From IMG/VR virus record IMGVR_UViG_3300042549_003222, positions 1 to 22,513 of that record: a stretch of 22,513 nucleotides of DNA. One strand, given 5' to 3'. Every line of letters starts with the position of its first letter. Positions within the stretch are counted from its first letter, which is position 1. Positions 1 through 9,588 of this stretch are shown here, piece after piece. The notes beneath the pieces were generated by a model. It was not told the origin of the DNA. It saw nothing but the letters and a program-made list of their open reading frames with translations, and ran no database searches. This DNA is from a virus. A program made the translations under genes and the position numbers.

Positions 1-16
1 ATAAGGATAAAATATT

Positions 17-1675
17 ATGGCAACTTACGGAAGTGGACAAATGCTTGGGTCAGGAATCAATCCTGAATCGTTTAAACAGGATTATAGTGGGTTTACTCGC
101 GCTGCTGAAATGCAAGCGCAGGGTATTACTAGTCTTGGACAGAATATTAGTCGAGCTATTGAAGGCTATGGAGAAGCCAAGAAAGAACAAAAGAAAGTAG
201 ATGCTTATAACAAAGCATCGGCTAAGTCTATCGAGGCAGCAATCACTCTTGGTAGTTCCTATGAGATTGCTGGAGTAGAAAAAACGCTTAGACCATTCCT
301 AGATGCATATAATGATCCTAATCTTAGTCCTATTGAGAAAGCTGCACTACTAGATGAAGGCAAAGCAATGATCCCTAATGTCTTTGGTCGATTTGATCAA
401 AGTCAGGCAAATGCTATTCAGAGAGCGCAGGTTAATGCAAGAAATGCACCACCTTTGCCTGAACTGCGTACATATAAAAGAGAACCATACAAATATGGAT
501 CTGGTGAACTACAAGGCACGCAAAGAGGTAGCGATGGGCAACTTTATGATGAAAACTTTAATCTTATTACAAATTTAGATGCCTATGCAAAAGGAGAAGC
601 TGTAGAAGTTTATTCTTCTGGTTCGGGACAGTCTGCGGCAAGTGCGATTGATGCTGGATTAGCTCTCCCATTTTATGGAGGAGTAGGTGAATCTCCACCA
701 ATGATAACTGGGCCAGATGGGGCTCCAATGTTATTGCCTCCACCAGAAGGAACTACACCAATTAGCCCATCGGCTATAGATTCTAGCATAGCTTTAGACC
801 CAAGACAAGCAAGGCAAGTTCCTGGAGAACCACCAGCAAGTATAGCATTACCAAAACCTATTCCACAATTAAAGTCTAGAGTTGTTTCGGATGAAGTTCA
901 AGCAGTAGAAACATTCCGTCCTGCAACTGCTGAGGAATCAGCACCATATGGTGGTGTTCCTGGACAAATGAGTAGCACAGGAAAATTTTATCCAATTAGA
1001 CCTACTTCTGGAACTGAGTTTACAATAAATCCAGATGGAAGCACAACTTATAGACAAGGTGCTGGAGTTGGTGGAAAAGCCGTTCAAGCACAAAGAGCTG
1101 AAGATGCAAAAGTTGACAAAGCCATGGGTCTCATGCAGGACCTTAATTTGCTTGAGAAAGCTTCAGAATCAATGACTCCTGGAGTTCTTGGGGCTGCTGG
1201 TCGAATGGTTGCTGAACAAATTCCCGCTACTCAACAAGCTGAAACTAAAGATATTATTGATCGAGTCAATTCTACGCTTACACTTTCTGGAATTCAAGAA
1301 ATGAGGGCGAATAATCCTACTGGCGCAGCACTTGGCAATGTATCTGATAAAGATATGTCAGTTTTACGGACTTCTGTAACAGCCCTTAGAAATGCTCAAA
1401 GTCCAGCAGCCTTTAAGCGTGAATTAGTCAGATTAAAGAATCTTCAGCATGATCTTGTTTATGGATCAGAACGAGTGCTTAAATCTAAACTAGATAAAGG
1501 TGAAATTACTCAATCACAATTTAGCCAAGCCATGGGAAATGCACCTACTGAGTATTTGGATGAACAAGGTGAAATTAAATCAAGAAGTGCAACTCCATCA
1601 GTCAATCCAAGTAGCGGATTGGAATTAACCACAGAAGAGCGACAATTAATTGAGGAATTTTCAACTAAAAAATAA
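17..1675 (+). CDS. Probable internal virion / DNA-ejection protein (552 aa)
   Basis: I see a 552-residue protein with a Gly/Ser-rich N-terminus, a helical stretch rich in Ala, Glu and Lys (about residues 25-135), a Pro-rich low-complexity centre (about 195-300) and a helical C-terminal third. The C-terminal part contains MRANNPTGAALGNVSDKDMS followed by a helical run with SPAAFKREL. This pattern (unfinished turnover of short helices, 'TGAALGNVS') recurs in uncharacterised virion proteins of podophages that are thought to be injected with the DNA. No catalytic motif is visible. The start is supported by AAGGA at 3-7, nine bases upstream. The next virion gene begins four bases after its stop, so the two are probably co-transcribed. 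The role as an internal or ejection protein is inferred from its place before the terminase and its composition. It could also be another tail-associated structural protein. Confidence 0.6.
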   Translation: MATYGSGQMLGSGINPESFKQDYSGFTRAAEMQAQGITSLGQNISRAIEGYGEAKKEQKKVDAYNKASAKSIEAAITLGSSYEIAGVEKTLRPFLDAYNDPNLSPIEKAALLDEGKAMIPNVFGRFDQSQANAIQRAQVNARNAPPLPELRTYKREPYKYGSGELQGTQRGSDGQLYDENFNLITNLDAYAKGEAVEVYSSGSGQSAASAIDAGLALPFYGGVGESPPMITGPDGAPMLLPPPEGTTPISPSAIDSSIALDPRQARQVPGEPPASIALPKPIPQLKSRVVSDEVQAVETFRPATAEESAPYGGVPGQMSSTGKFYPIRPTSGTEFTINPDGSTTYRQGAGVGGKAVQAQRAEDAKVDKAMGLMQDLNLLEKASESMTPGVLGAAGRMVAEQIPATQQAETKDIIDRVNSTLTLSGIQEMRANNPTGAALGNVSDKDMSVLRTSVTALRNAQSPAAFKRELVRLKNLQHDLVYGSERVLKSKLDKGEITQSQFSQAMGNAPTEYLDEQGEIKSRSATPSVNPSSGLELTTEERQLIEEFSTKK

Positions 1676-1679
1676 CTAA

Positions 1680-4600
1680 ATGGCCGAAGAACAATCACCA
1701 AATATTGACTTATCTAAAGAGGTATCTATTGCTTATGATGATATAAAAAATATATTTTCATCTCGTAAAGAAGCTTTTTCACAACTTGCCGAAGCAAAAA
1801 AAACTGGTAATATTGAATTGGCGAAACAACTTGCTGACAAGGCAGTTAAATTAACCGATTTGTTAAATCGCAAGCAAAATCAATATGATTTACTTAAAGA
1901 GAAGGAAGAAAAACCTAATCTAGAAAGAATCCAAAAACTTGGAGAAGAATTAAGAAAGCCAATATCTGCTCCGTTTAGTAATTCTGGAATGGCTGGTATG
2001 CCTGGTATTACTTCATTAAATCAAAATCAGTCATCTCCTGTTGAGCAATCAATAAGACAACGTGAAATTATCGCAGAACTTTATAAAACGCCACTTAGTG
2101 CTGGAGGTAGACAATCTGAACAATTACCTGCTGGAGTTAGGGCTGGTATTGGTGCATTACCAACTCCTGAATCAGAAGCTGAATACATAAAACTAAAATA
2201 TCCAGATGCAAATATTACTCCAATTTCTGTTGGTGGGAATACTGAGTTTTTAATTAAAAACAAAGATGGAAGCGTATTCACAACACTTGATCAGGGTCTT
2301 GCTGGAACAGCGGGTATGCTTGCTGTTGAAGGCCCACTTACGGCAGCCGAAATCGCAGCAGGAATAACAACTACCGTTGCAACAAAAAGTCCAATGGCGG
2401 GAAACCTTGCCGCTGGAGCTACAAGAGCTACCCTTGGCCCTATTGCAGATTCAATCACAAGAGCTTCACTTGGGATGCCTCAAAAAGTAGGTGAAAGCAT
2501 TATGAGGCGCGGAACTGAAGCAGGTATCGGAGTTGCGATTGGAGTAGGAACTGACTTTGCTATCCCAGCAGTTAGAGCATCAAGAATTAAAAGTGATTTT
2601 GGAAATGAGTTTGTTAGAAATCTTGATGAATCAGTAGGAAGACTTGCAGCTAGAGAAGAAAAACTAGCTGCTTCTCAAGGTAGACCAGTCAGACAAATAC
2701 AAGTTCCTCTTGGTGCAAGAATAGCAGGGCAGGAAGGTATGAGATCGCAGTCTGAGCTTGCTGGTGCATATTCAGGATCTAATATTACTTCAGCAGCGCA
2801 ACAATCACAAGAAGCAATTACTGGATTACTTAGAGATTATGTAAGCGAAATTCCAGTTAATCCTGTAAATTATGCAAGTATTGCTATTCAAAAAGAAGCA
2901 CAACAAAAAGCACTTGTTAATAGCATTGCACAAAACAATAAAACAAATACGAATATTGTTGAAGGTGCAATTTCAAGATTAGTAACTGATAATGCTAAAG
3001 TAAATGCTGATAATCTTGGGACATTTATAAGAGATACAATTTCAAGTGCTGAAGAGCAATCAATAAAATCAACAAAAGAACAATATGATTTCTTGGCACA
3101 AGTAGCTGATGATGCTGGATTTTTAATAAGTCCAGATACTCTTCTTAAAGAAGTATCTAAAATAAAAAAAGAAATAAATCCATCTGGAGCATTTAATGAA
3201 TCTGCTATAAATACTGTAGAAAATAGACTTAGACAGATAAAAAGACCTTTAAATTTTAGGGATTTTGATGATTACATTAAGGCATTTAATGATGCAAGAC
3301 CAGATAATGCTGTTGGAGGAACAACTACAGATGTTTTATCTATGCGTTTTTCTAATGAATTATCAAAATTAAGAAGAAATGTTTATGATCAAGTAAATGT
3401 AACTTATGCAGATGGAACAAGAAAAAATCTTGGAAACGAATTTCAAACTGCGACTGAATTAGTTCAAAGAAGAGGAGCATTTGAAAAAAATACTCTTGGA
3501 GGGATATTAAAAGAAGCTGCGGGTGAACAATCAACAACAAATAGAGATATTGCTAGTGCAGCAATAAAAGAACCATTCACAATCAATAGAGTTCTTCAAG
3601 CAGCAAAACAACTTGAAATAGACAATCCTGCACAGGCTGGCGTTGCAAGTAAATTGCAAGAAATGATGGGCGAGCAGTATCTTAATAATCTTAGAAAAGA
3701 GGTAAGGAAAGGCGCACCTAGACTTGACTATGATCCACAAATGCTTGAATCATTATATGGAAGTGAATCAGCATCAGTAGCAAGAGGGATGGATAGCTTG
3801 AATGATCAATTAAGAGTATTAAGGCAGTCAGATGTCCCAAATATGACTCTTACTGACTTAAATGAATTATCTGGTGCTCTTGGTAAAGATGCTAGAGACG
3901 CAGTTGCTGCTAACATAATTAAAAGAAATGTATTGCAACAACAGGAGGAATCACTAGTAAGAAGTGAAATATTTAGGCTTGCAAAAAAAGGTGACTTTAA
4001 AGATATTGATGCAGATACTCTTTCTAAGTTATTACTTTCTTCATCTCCAGAAAGCACCATTGCCAATGCTGAAGCAATTATGACGCAATTAAGTAAGGCA
4101 TCACCAGAATCAAGAAATCTTTTCAAAGGTGATTTTAAAAGAAATTTACTACGAAATTATCCTGGTGGAGAGCCAACTGTAAATGCTCCATTTGAAAAAT
4201 TGTTTGATGCTGATAAAGTCATATCTGATTTTGAAACAGCAGGAGGAGGCGTTTCTGAATTAGGCAAAAAAATAAAAGTTGTTCTTGGAGAAGAAGAAGC
4301 AATGCGATTATATGATATGGCAAAAGCATATCAAGCAAATGCTATTACTACTAAGGCAACGCCTGGATTCACGCCAAGAATGTTTTTAAGCGATAAGGGA
4401 GCAACATTGGGGCTTCCTATTGGTAAAGTGACTGAATCTGTTAAAAATAGGCTTGTAACTGCAATGCTATCTAATGAAAGATCGTTTCCAATGCTAAGAA
4501 GCGCACTTGCAAGAAATTCTCTTCCTGGAGGTGTTAATGCAGCATACAACAAAATGGCAAAAGAGATGTTCTTAACAAGAACTGGAATAACAGCATTAGC

Positions 4601-4697
4601 ATATCAAGCATCTAGCGATCCAGACTTTTCTGCTGAGTTAGTAAAAATGGCAAAAGAATTCAGCAAAAAAGAAGGCTTGAACTTAGAACAGGAATAG
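1680..4697 (+). CDS. Large probable DNA-ejection / internal virion protein (1005 aa)
   Basis: This is the longest gene in the window. Residues 20-100 are charged and helical (probable coiled coil). Residues 168-203 form a short beta-like stretch (YIKLKYPDANITPI, then FLIKNKDGSVFTTLD). Residues about 205-300 are rich in Gly and Ala with hydrophobic runs, as in ejection proteins that pass through membranes. The remainder is long, helical and rich in Glu, Lys, Gln and Arg. No transglycosylase or peptidase active site was recognised. It follows the 552-aa gene after 4 bases and precedes the terminase genes. Base composition is strikingly A-rich, with arginine written mostly as AGA, unlike the capsid genes. 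Size and position fit the largest internal virion protein of podophages. That function is inference, since no named domain is recognised. Confidence 0.6.
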   Translation: MAEEQSPNIDLSKEVSIAYDDIKNIFSSRKEAFSQLAEAKKTGNIELAKQLADKAVKLTDLLNRKQNQYDLLKEKEEKPNLERIQKLGEELRKPISAPFSNSGMAGMPGITSLNQNQSSPVEQSIRQREIIAELYKTPLSAGGRQSEQLPAGVRAGIGALPTPESEAEYIKLKYPDANITPISVGGNTEFLIKNKDGSVFTTLDQGLAGTAGMLAVEGPLTAAEIAAGITTTVATKSPMAGNLAAGATRATLGPIADSITRASLGMPQKVGESIMRRGTEAGIGVAIGVGTDFAIPAVRASRIKSDFGNEFVRNLDESVGRLAAREEKLAASQGRPVRQIQVPLGARIAGQEGMRSQSELAGAYSGSNITSAAQQSQEAITGLLRDYVSEIPVNPVNYASIAIQKEAQQKALVNSIAQNNKTNTNIVEGAISRLVTDNAKVNADNLGTFIRDTISSAEEQSIKSTKEQYDFLAQVADDAGFLISPDTLLKEVSKIKKEINPSGAFNESAINTVENRLRQIKRPLNFRDFDDYIKAFNDARPDNAVGGTTTDVLSMRFSNELSKLRRNVYDQVNVTYADGTRKNLGNEFQTATELVQRRGAFEKNTLGGILKEAAGEQSTTNRDIASAAIKEPFTINRVLQAAKQLEIDNPAQAGVASKLQEMMGEQYLNNLRKEVRKGAPRLDYDPQMLESLYGSESASVARGMDSLNDQLRVLRQSDVPNMTLTDLNELSGALGKDARDAVAANIIKRNVLQQQEESLVRSEIFRLAKKGDFKDIDADTLSKLLLSSSPESTIANAEAIMTQLSKASPESRNLFKGDFKRNLLRNYPGGEPTVNAPFEKLFDADKVISDFETAGGGVSELGKKIKVVLGEEEAMRLYDMAKAYQANAITTKATPGFTPRMFLSDKGATLGLPIGKVTESVKNRLVTAMLSNERSFPMLRSALARNSLPGGVNAAYNKMAKEMFLTRTGITALAYQASSDPDFSAELVKMAKEFSKKEGLNLEQE

Positions 4698-4703
4698 AGT
4701 TTA

Positions 4704-4722
4704 ATTCCTTCAGTTAAGGAAT
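4704..4722 (+). promoter_or_regulatory. Hairpin covering the terminase small-subunit ribosome binding site
   Basis: ATTCCTT (4704-4710) and AAGGAAT (4716-4722) pair perfectly over 7 bases around a CAGTT loop. The only Shine-Dalgarno-like stretch for the gene starting at 4730, AAGGA (4716-4720), lies wholly in the 3' arm. Folding would therefore hide it, while opening would expose it nine bases before the ATG. The pairing is seen directly. A regulatory role is inferred, and the stem is A/T-rich and only moderately stable. Confidence 0.5.
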
Positions 4723-4729
4723 AATTCCC

Positions 4730-5284
4730 ATGAACGAAGAACAACTCCAGAAAATAAAAGACAATCACTACGATGACCGCCCAGATAAAAGCGAGTGGTT
4801 TCTTGAGGTGCGAGAACGTGCGAAGTTGTTGCCACGCAATAACATCGAGCATTACGCCCCACATAAGGCAGCGTTGGCATTGTTTCTATTATCTCAAGGA
4901 GCTAGACTTACTGAAATATGCAAGAAAACAGGCGCGAGTAGAGAGACTATTCGTATGCTTGAATGGAGGCATAACGACACACTTGAGACAAAGCGGAAGG
5001 AGTTTTCTATGCGTTACGCTATTGCCGCGCAGGAATACACTGACTTGCTGTTTGAGAAAGCCACACAGCTATTTGACGATCCAGATAGTCTTGCCAAGAT
5101 TTCTCCTGAGAAGCTGGCGATTACTGTAGGCATCCTTACCGACAAGGCAGCACAGCTTACAGGTATGGCAACCACAGTTGTGGAGCATCGCAAAGGAGCA
5201 AGCCTAGATGACGCTGCAAACCTCATTAACGAGGCAAGATCGCGTATTGCCAAAGGTAAGGTAATCGAAGCTGAGTTACTATGA
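4730..5284 (+). CDS. terS: Terminase small subunit (probable)
   Basis: This 184-residue protein lies directly before the large terminase, with an ATGA overlap of the two genes. A helix-turn-helix is visible at about residues 47-80 (ALFLLSQGARLTEICKKTGA, then SRETIRMLEWRH), preceded by a charged N-terminus. Residues 90-145 are helical and suit an oligomerisation region. The C-terminus (ASLDDAANLINEARSRIAKG and after) resembles the terminase-binding tail found in small terminases. In this family the small subunit forms a ring that recognises the packaging site and stimulates the large subunit's ATPase. Its ribosome binding site sits inside a hairpin (4704-4722). Sequence identity of small terminases is poorly conserved, so the call rests on position, HTH and size. 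Confidence 0.75.
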   Translation: MNEEQLQKIKDNHYDDRPDKSEWFLEVRERAKLLPRNNIEHYAPHKAALALFLLSQGARLTEICKKTGASRETIRMLEWRHNDTLETKRKEFSMRYAIAAQEYTDLLFEKATQLFDDPDSLAKISPEKLAITVGILTDKAAQLTGMATTVVEHRKGASLDDAANLINEARSRIAKGKVIEAELL

Positions 5285-6879
5285 TTTGGAGACCACATCA
5301 AATACTAACTCCTCCAACGGATGAAGAGTTGATTCAGATGACTCCAGAAGAGGTGTTGTCTATCCATCGCATCTACCACGAAGCGATTGAGAATGCTGAG
5401 AAAGACCCGTATGAGTATGGGTTTCGATTGCCTCACTGGACAAAAGCTGAAGAACAACTACATGAGGTTAATGAAATCCTAGCACTCGGAGGTAACAGGT
5501 CAGGAAAAACTCAGTGGGGCGCGTTCTCCGTTGTTCGTGCTGCCGTGGAGAACCCTAACTCCGAGATATTCTGCTTCGCGCAAACGTCCGAGGTTTCGAT
5601 TCGTCAGCAACAAAGCGCAGTCTGGGCATGGTTACCAGAGTATCTGAAGACTAAGTTCACAAGCGCAAGTGCATACATCTCCTACAAGAAGAAAACAGGC
5701 TTTACTGATTCATCGTTAATCCTGCCAAATGGCTCCCAGATCATCTTTAAGACGTATTCACAGTATCAAAACAACCCAACAATCCTAGAGGGTGCGGAGC
5801 TTGGATCTAGGAATCCAGTATGGCATAATATCGGTGTGTGGCTGGACGAGTATCTTCTTGGCCCTGAACTTATAAACACCCTACGATTCCGTCTAGCTAC
5901 TCGTAACTCTAAGATGCTTGTCACGTTTACTCCTATTGATGGGTGGACTGAAGTAATCAAGGAGTATCTCGATGGAGCAACAACTGTTGAAAGCCGTGAA
6001 GCTGAACTACTTAATAACGAACTTGTTCCGTATGTCCAGCGATCCAAGAAGTTAAATGCTTCCGTGCATTACTTCCACTCTCAGGACAACGCCTTTGGTG
6101 GATATGAACGGATTAAAGAAACGCTAAAAGGCAGGACGCGCGAGGAGATTCTAATCCGCGCATACGGTGTGCCAATGAAGTCACACGCTACTAAATTTCC
6201 TAAATTCAACAAGGTTGTGAATGTGATTGATCCTGAGAAGATTCCTAAAAACAACGTCACAAAGTATCATGTAATCGACCCTGCTGGATCGAAGAATTGG
6301 TTCATGTGCTGGATTGCAATGGATGAGACTGGAACAATGTGGGTATATCGTGAATGGCCTGGAGTTGACGTAGGTGACTGGGCTGAGTGGCGATCTGGAA
6401 AGTGGATGCCTGGAGAAGGTGCTAAAGGACAGGGGTTTGGTATCCGTGACTACGTTGAGCTTATCGAGGAACTTGAAGGTGATGAGGAAATCTTTGAACG
6501 GTTAATTGACCCTCGACTTGGTGCTGCAAAGTATCAGGTGCAAGATGGTTCATCCTCGATTATCGAAGACTTGAATGATGCCGGCATGGTCTGCATTCCT
6601 GCGCCTGGACTAGATATTGACGATGGATTGCAAGCATTGATTGGGAAAATGGCATGGGACACAAGTAAGCCACTAGATGCCGTTAATCGTCCCCATTTCT
6701 ACATCAGTTCTGACTGCGAGAACATTATTCAAGGATTATCTGAATACACTGGAGAAGGTGGATTGAAGGAAGCATGGAAGGATGTGATTGACGTTTTGCG
6801 CTATGCTGCGATATCTGGAATAGATCATGTTGACAATTCTGTCAGTTTGGTTACAACTCAGGGCGGTGGAGGTTACTAA
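5281..6879 (+). CDS. terL: Terminase large subunit (packaging ATPase and nuclease)
   Basis: The protein cuts phage DNA and pumps it into the prohead. The ATPase domain is intact: Walker A GGNRSGKT at residues 70-77, Walker B IGVWLDE at 184-190 (Asp189, Glu190), and a coupling motif LVTFTP at 213-218. The C-terminal RNase H-like nuclease shows its expected acidic residues: Asp333 in VIDPAGS, Asp410 in LIDPR, and Asp501/Asp504 in KDVIDVLRYA. Length (532 aa) is normal for the family. It overlaps the small subunit by ATGA at its start, and the small downstream gene begins one base after its stop. The C-terminus ends in a short Gly-rich tail whose DNA (GGAGGT, 6867-6872) doubles as the ribosome binding site of the next gene. 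Confidence 0.96.
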   Translation: MIWRPHQILTPPTDEELIQMTPEEVLSIHRIYHEAIENAEKDPYEYGFRLPHWTKAEEQLHEVNEILALGGNRSGKTQWGAFSVVRAAVENPNSEIFCFAQTSEVSIRQQQSAVWAWLPEYLKTKFTSASAYISYKKKTGFTDSSLILPNGSQIIFKTYSQYQNNPTILEGAELGSRNPVWHNIGVWLDEYLLGPELINTLRFRLATRNSKMLVTFTPIDGWTEVIKEYLDGATTVESREAELLNNELVPYVQRSKKLNASVHYFHSQDNAFGGYERIKETLKGRTREEILIRAYGVPMKSHATKFPKFNKVVNVIDPEKIPKNNVTKYHVIDPAGSKNWFMCWIAMDETGTMWVYREWPGVDVGDWAEWRSGKWMPGEGAKGQGFGIRDYVELIEELEGDEEIFERLIDPRLGAAKYQVQDGSSSIIEDLNDAGMVCIPAPGLDIDDGLQALIGKMAWDTSKPLDAVNRPHFYISSDCENIIQGLSEYTGEGGLKEAWKDVIDVLRYAAISGIDHVDNSVSLVTTQGGGGY

Positions 6880-6880
6880 T

Positions 6881-7141
6881 ATGAATACGAAAAAAGAAGC
6901 AAAGAAACGAGGAAGACCAGCAAAGGTTGTAGAAGAGATTATTGTAGAACTACCAGAAGCCCCATTACGAGCAATGATTGTAGGAATTTGCAATAATCCG
7001 ACATGGCTAAAGGCTCGCATTGATGGATTTAGCGTTAATGTTAAATGTCCAGCACAGATATCAAAACGCTTGCTAGGAAAGGAAGTTGATGTTATGCTCG
7101 TCAATTCCGACCTTGAGGACTACTATCAATACATACCATGA
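6881..7141 (+). CDS. Small protein with AT-hook-like N-terminus (86 aa)
   Basis: The start at 6881 was chosen because a strong Shine-Dalgarno GGAGGT (6867-6872) lies eight bases upstream and the ATG follows the terminase stop by one base. A longer reading from 6827 would overlap the terminase. The N-terminus KKEAKKRGRPAK carries the GRP core of an AT-hook, which binds the minor groove of A/T-rich DNA. The rest is a compact mixed alpha/beta stretch ending in LEDYYQYIP. It overlaps the portal gene by ATGA. A small protein between large terminase and portal is common in podophages, but I do not recognise this family. DNA binding is inferred from the AT-hook alone. Confidence 0.75.
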   Translation: MNTKKEAKKRGRPAKVVEEIIVELPEAPLRAMIVGICNNPTWLKARIDGFSVNVKCPAQISKRLLGKEVDVMLVNSDLEDYYQYIP

Positions 7142-9204
7142 ATGACGTTCAGCAATTAGAAGATGAGTCTCTTGTTTATTTAGACAAGAAGCCTGATATT
7201 AACGCATTGGCTAACGCTTATGACACTTGCTTAGTTGATCTTGATTATTATTTTGAATCATGCCTACGGTCATACAATGATCGGCGCAACATTTGGGATG
7301 GCAAATCTGATGACTTACGCAAGAATGGTTCAAACGCATTCCCGTGGCAAGGTGCTTCCGATCAAGAGGTGAACGTAGTTGGTGAGCGCATCGACATGTA
7401 TGTTGCTTTATTTGACCAAGCCCTCCAGCGTTCCCACATCAAAGCATTTCCTACGTCGATGGCAGCAATGCCTAAAGCTGCTGTAGTTTCTGGTTTCTTA
7501 AAATGGATGCGATCATCTTACATTCCTGACTTTAAACGTCAAATGGAGCTTGGGGGCAACTACCTAATGGAAAAAGGAATCATGGTTTCCTACATTGGAT
7601 GGAAGCGTGAAAAGCGTTCCTACCTACAAAGTGTAAGTCTTGAAGAGATTCAACAAGCATCACCTGACCTAGTAGAGTTGATTCTTAGCGAGCAAGATGA
7701 CGAAATGCTTATTGATTTGATTCAGCAATCATTTCCTGATCTTTCTACTAAGAGAGCAAAGAAATCAATTAAAGACCTTCGCAAGATGGGTGTGGCTGAG
7801 ATTCCTATCTCTCGCCAAACTATTGACTGCCCAGTTGTTTACTCATGCGCTCCTGATGGTGAAGTAATGTTCCCATCGTATATTTCTGACCCACAACGCG
7901 CACCATATATGTTCTGGCGCACATTCCTCACAGCGCAAGAGCTAGAGAAGAAGGTGACCAATGAAGGATGGGATCGCAAATGGGTAGATAATGCCATCGA
8001 AACACTTCGCGGTAAAGATTCTATGTATCTCGATGGCGAGAAAGTAAAAACCCAAACTCGCTTGCCAATCACAGATGACAATGATCTTGTAATGATTGTC
8101 TATGCGTATCAACGATTGATCGACGAAGAAGATGGTTCAGAGGGCATTTACTGCACAGTATTCCATCCACAGACAGATGGATATGCCAAGCATGAGCTTC
8201 TTAATGGCTACGATGATTATCCATTTGTGGTAACTCGCTTAGCCAATGATCAGAAGCGCATGTATGAAGTGCAGACATTCTCTGATATTCTTCGTGGGCC
8301 ACAGATGCAAATCAAGACAGAGCGCGATAGTCGAATTGACCGTGCGTCTCTTGCTACTTTGCCTCCTATTATGCACCCTGCTGGAAGACCGCCATCTGAT
8401 TGGGGGCCTGGACGTAGAGTGCCATATCGTCGATTGGGTGAGATTGCTTTTGGGCCAATCCCCCCTCGCGATGACGGCTCAGTAGAGAGCGAGCTTTCCA
8501 TGCGTGGACAAGCTGATCGTGCCATCGGATTAGACCTTACAAATCCGCTCTCATCGGCACGTCAGCAGTATTATATCGGCAAGTTCCTTGATCACGTTAA
8601 GGATGTGCTTACGATGGCATGGAAGCTGTATCAGCGAATGGGGCCAGATGAAGTATTCTTCCAAGTAACTGGTAATCCCAACCCGCAGGTAATGACGAAG
8701 GGTAGCCCTGATGAGAACTTCTCAATTATGGTATCGTTTGATTCATTGTCTAGCGATCCAGAAACAGCAGAGACGCAGTTGAAAAACATGGTGTCACTTG
8801 TCCAGTTGGATCGTAATGGCATCCTCGATGTCAACAAGCTACTTGAGTTTGCCGCATCGTCGATCAATCCTATCTTTGCTGACTACGTATTGCAACCAGT
8901 CGAGGAAGCGCAACAGAAGGTTCAGAAGAACGTCACTGATGACCTTGCGAAGATATTTGCTGGCATCGAAGTCCCTGCTCAACCGAATGGAGCGCAGATT
9001 GCAATGCAAATGGTTCAGGCTTACGTTCAGCAGCCCGATGTTGCGGCTAGAGCGCAGCAAGACGAGGCTTTTGCTGGTCGCTTGCAGAAATATGCCAGCC
9101 AATATCAATTCCAGCTACAACAGGCGCAGAACGCCGAGATTGGACGTATCGGAACAGCACCCGCCGAAATGGGTGGAATGACAACTCAAGGAATGGAACA
9201 ATAA
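7138..9204 (+). CDS. Portal protein
   Basis: The portal forms the dodecameric ring at one vertex of the head through which DNA enters and leaves and on which the terminase docks. The call rests on position right after the terminase, length (688 aa, typical of podovirus portals) and composition: a mixed N-terminal half, a central stretch rich in Pro and Arg (PPIMHPAGRPPSDWGPGRR) that resembles the region before the channel helices, a helical stretch near residues 470-495, and a Gln/Ala-rich helical C-terminus resembling a portal barrel. There is no sign of a fused protease. Its start overlaps the previous stop by ATGA, so translation is probably coupled. Confidence 0.88.
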   Translation: MNDVQQLEDESLVYLDKKPDINALANAYDTCLVDLDYYFESCLRSYNDRRNIWDGKSDDLRKNGSNAFPWQGASDQEVNVVGERIDMYVALFDQALQRSHIKAFPTSMAAMPKAAVVSGFLKWMRSSYIPDFKRQMELGGNYLMEKGIMVSYIGWKREKRSYLQSVSLEEIQQASPDLVELILSEQDDEMLIDLIQQSFPDLSTKRAKKSIKDLRKMGVAEIPISRQTIDCPVVYSCAPDGEVMFPSYISDPQRAPYMFWRTFLTAQELEKKVTNEGWDRKWVDNAIETLRGKDSMYLDGEKVKTQTRLPITDDNDLVMIVYAYQRLIDEEDGSEGIYCTVFHPQTDGYAKHELLNGYDDYPFVVTRLANDQKRMYEVQTFSDILRGPQMQIKTERDSRIDRASLATLPPIMHPAGRPPSDWGPGRRVPYRRLGEIAFGPIPPRDDGSVESELSMRGQADRAIGLDLTNPLSSARQQYYIGKFLDHVKDVLTMAWKLYQRMGPDEVFFQVTGNPNPQVMTKGSPDENFSIMVSFDSLSSDPETAETQLKNMVSLVQLDRNGILDVNKLLEFAASSINPIFADYVLQPVEEAQQKVQKNVTDDLAKIFAGIEVPAQPNGAQIAMQMVQAYVQQPDVAARAQQDEAFAGRLQKYASQYQFQLQQAQNAEIGRIGTAPAEMGGMTTQGMEQ

Positions 9205-9227
9205 TCTCAATTAACAACTAATAAATT

Positions 9228-9587
9228 ATGTCAACTGATAAAAAAGAAAAAAATAGTGGAGTCTTTGGTTCAATTAGTCGCGCTATTTCTAAGCCTATAA
9301 GAGCATATCAAGAATATCAACGTATAGATAGCGAAAATGCCTATAAGGCAAGAAAAAAACGGCTTGAAATTGAAGACAATCAGAGAAAAAAACCTACTCC
9401 GCAACCATTATCGTCACCTTCTCGTTCTCAAATTTTAAAGGACAAAGAAGTTCAATTACAGAAAGCGTTGTCCTCAAGCCCTATTGACAAAGCACTTATC
9501 GAACGAGGAAGGCAACTAAACCGAGAAGCACAATCCAACAAATCTCGCGGCACTCAATCGTCTACCACTCGCAAACTTATTAAGTAA
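9228..9587 (+). CDS. Hypothetical basic, Ser/Lys-rich small phage protein (119 aa)
   Basis: Not recognised. The product is rich in Lys, Arg, Ser and Gln, begins with a short hydrophobic helix-like part (GVFGSISRAISKPIRAYQEY) and continues as charged helix and disordered low-complexity sequence. It opens a run of six closely packed small genes between portal and scaffold. The start at 9228 follows the leader AACTAATAAATT, which closely resembles those of the major capsid and decoration genes and has no Shine-Dalgarno. The high net positive charge suggests binding to DNA or to the inner capsid surface, which is inference only. Confidence 0.7.
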   Translation: MSTDKKEKNSGVFGSISRAISKPIRAYQEYQRIDSENAYKARKKRLEIEDNQRKKPTPQPLSSPSRSQILKDKEVQLQKALSSSPIDKALIERGRQLNREAQSNKSRGTQSSTTRKLIK

Positions 9588-9588
9588 T

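Noticed and set aside
3806-4126. Leftward 106-codon frame inside the 1005-aa gene
   Set aside because: It lies opposite a continuous virion gene, has no leader or partner, and its sequence looks like an antisense shadow (Ser/Leu-rich without family pattern).
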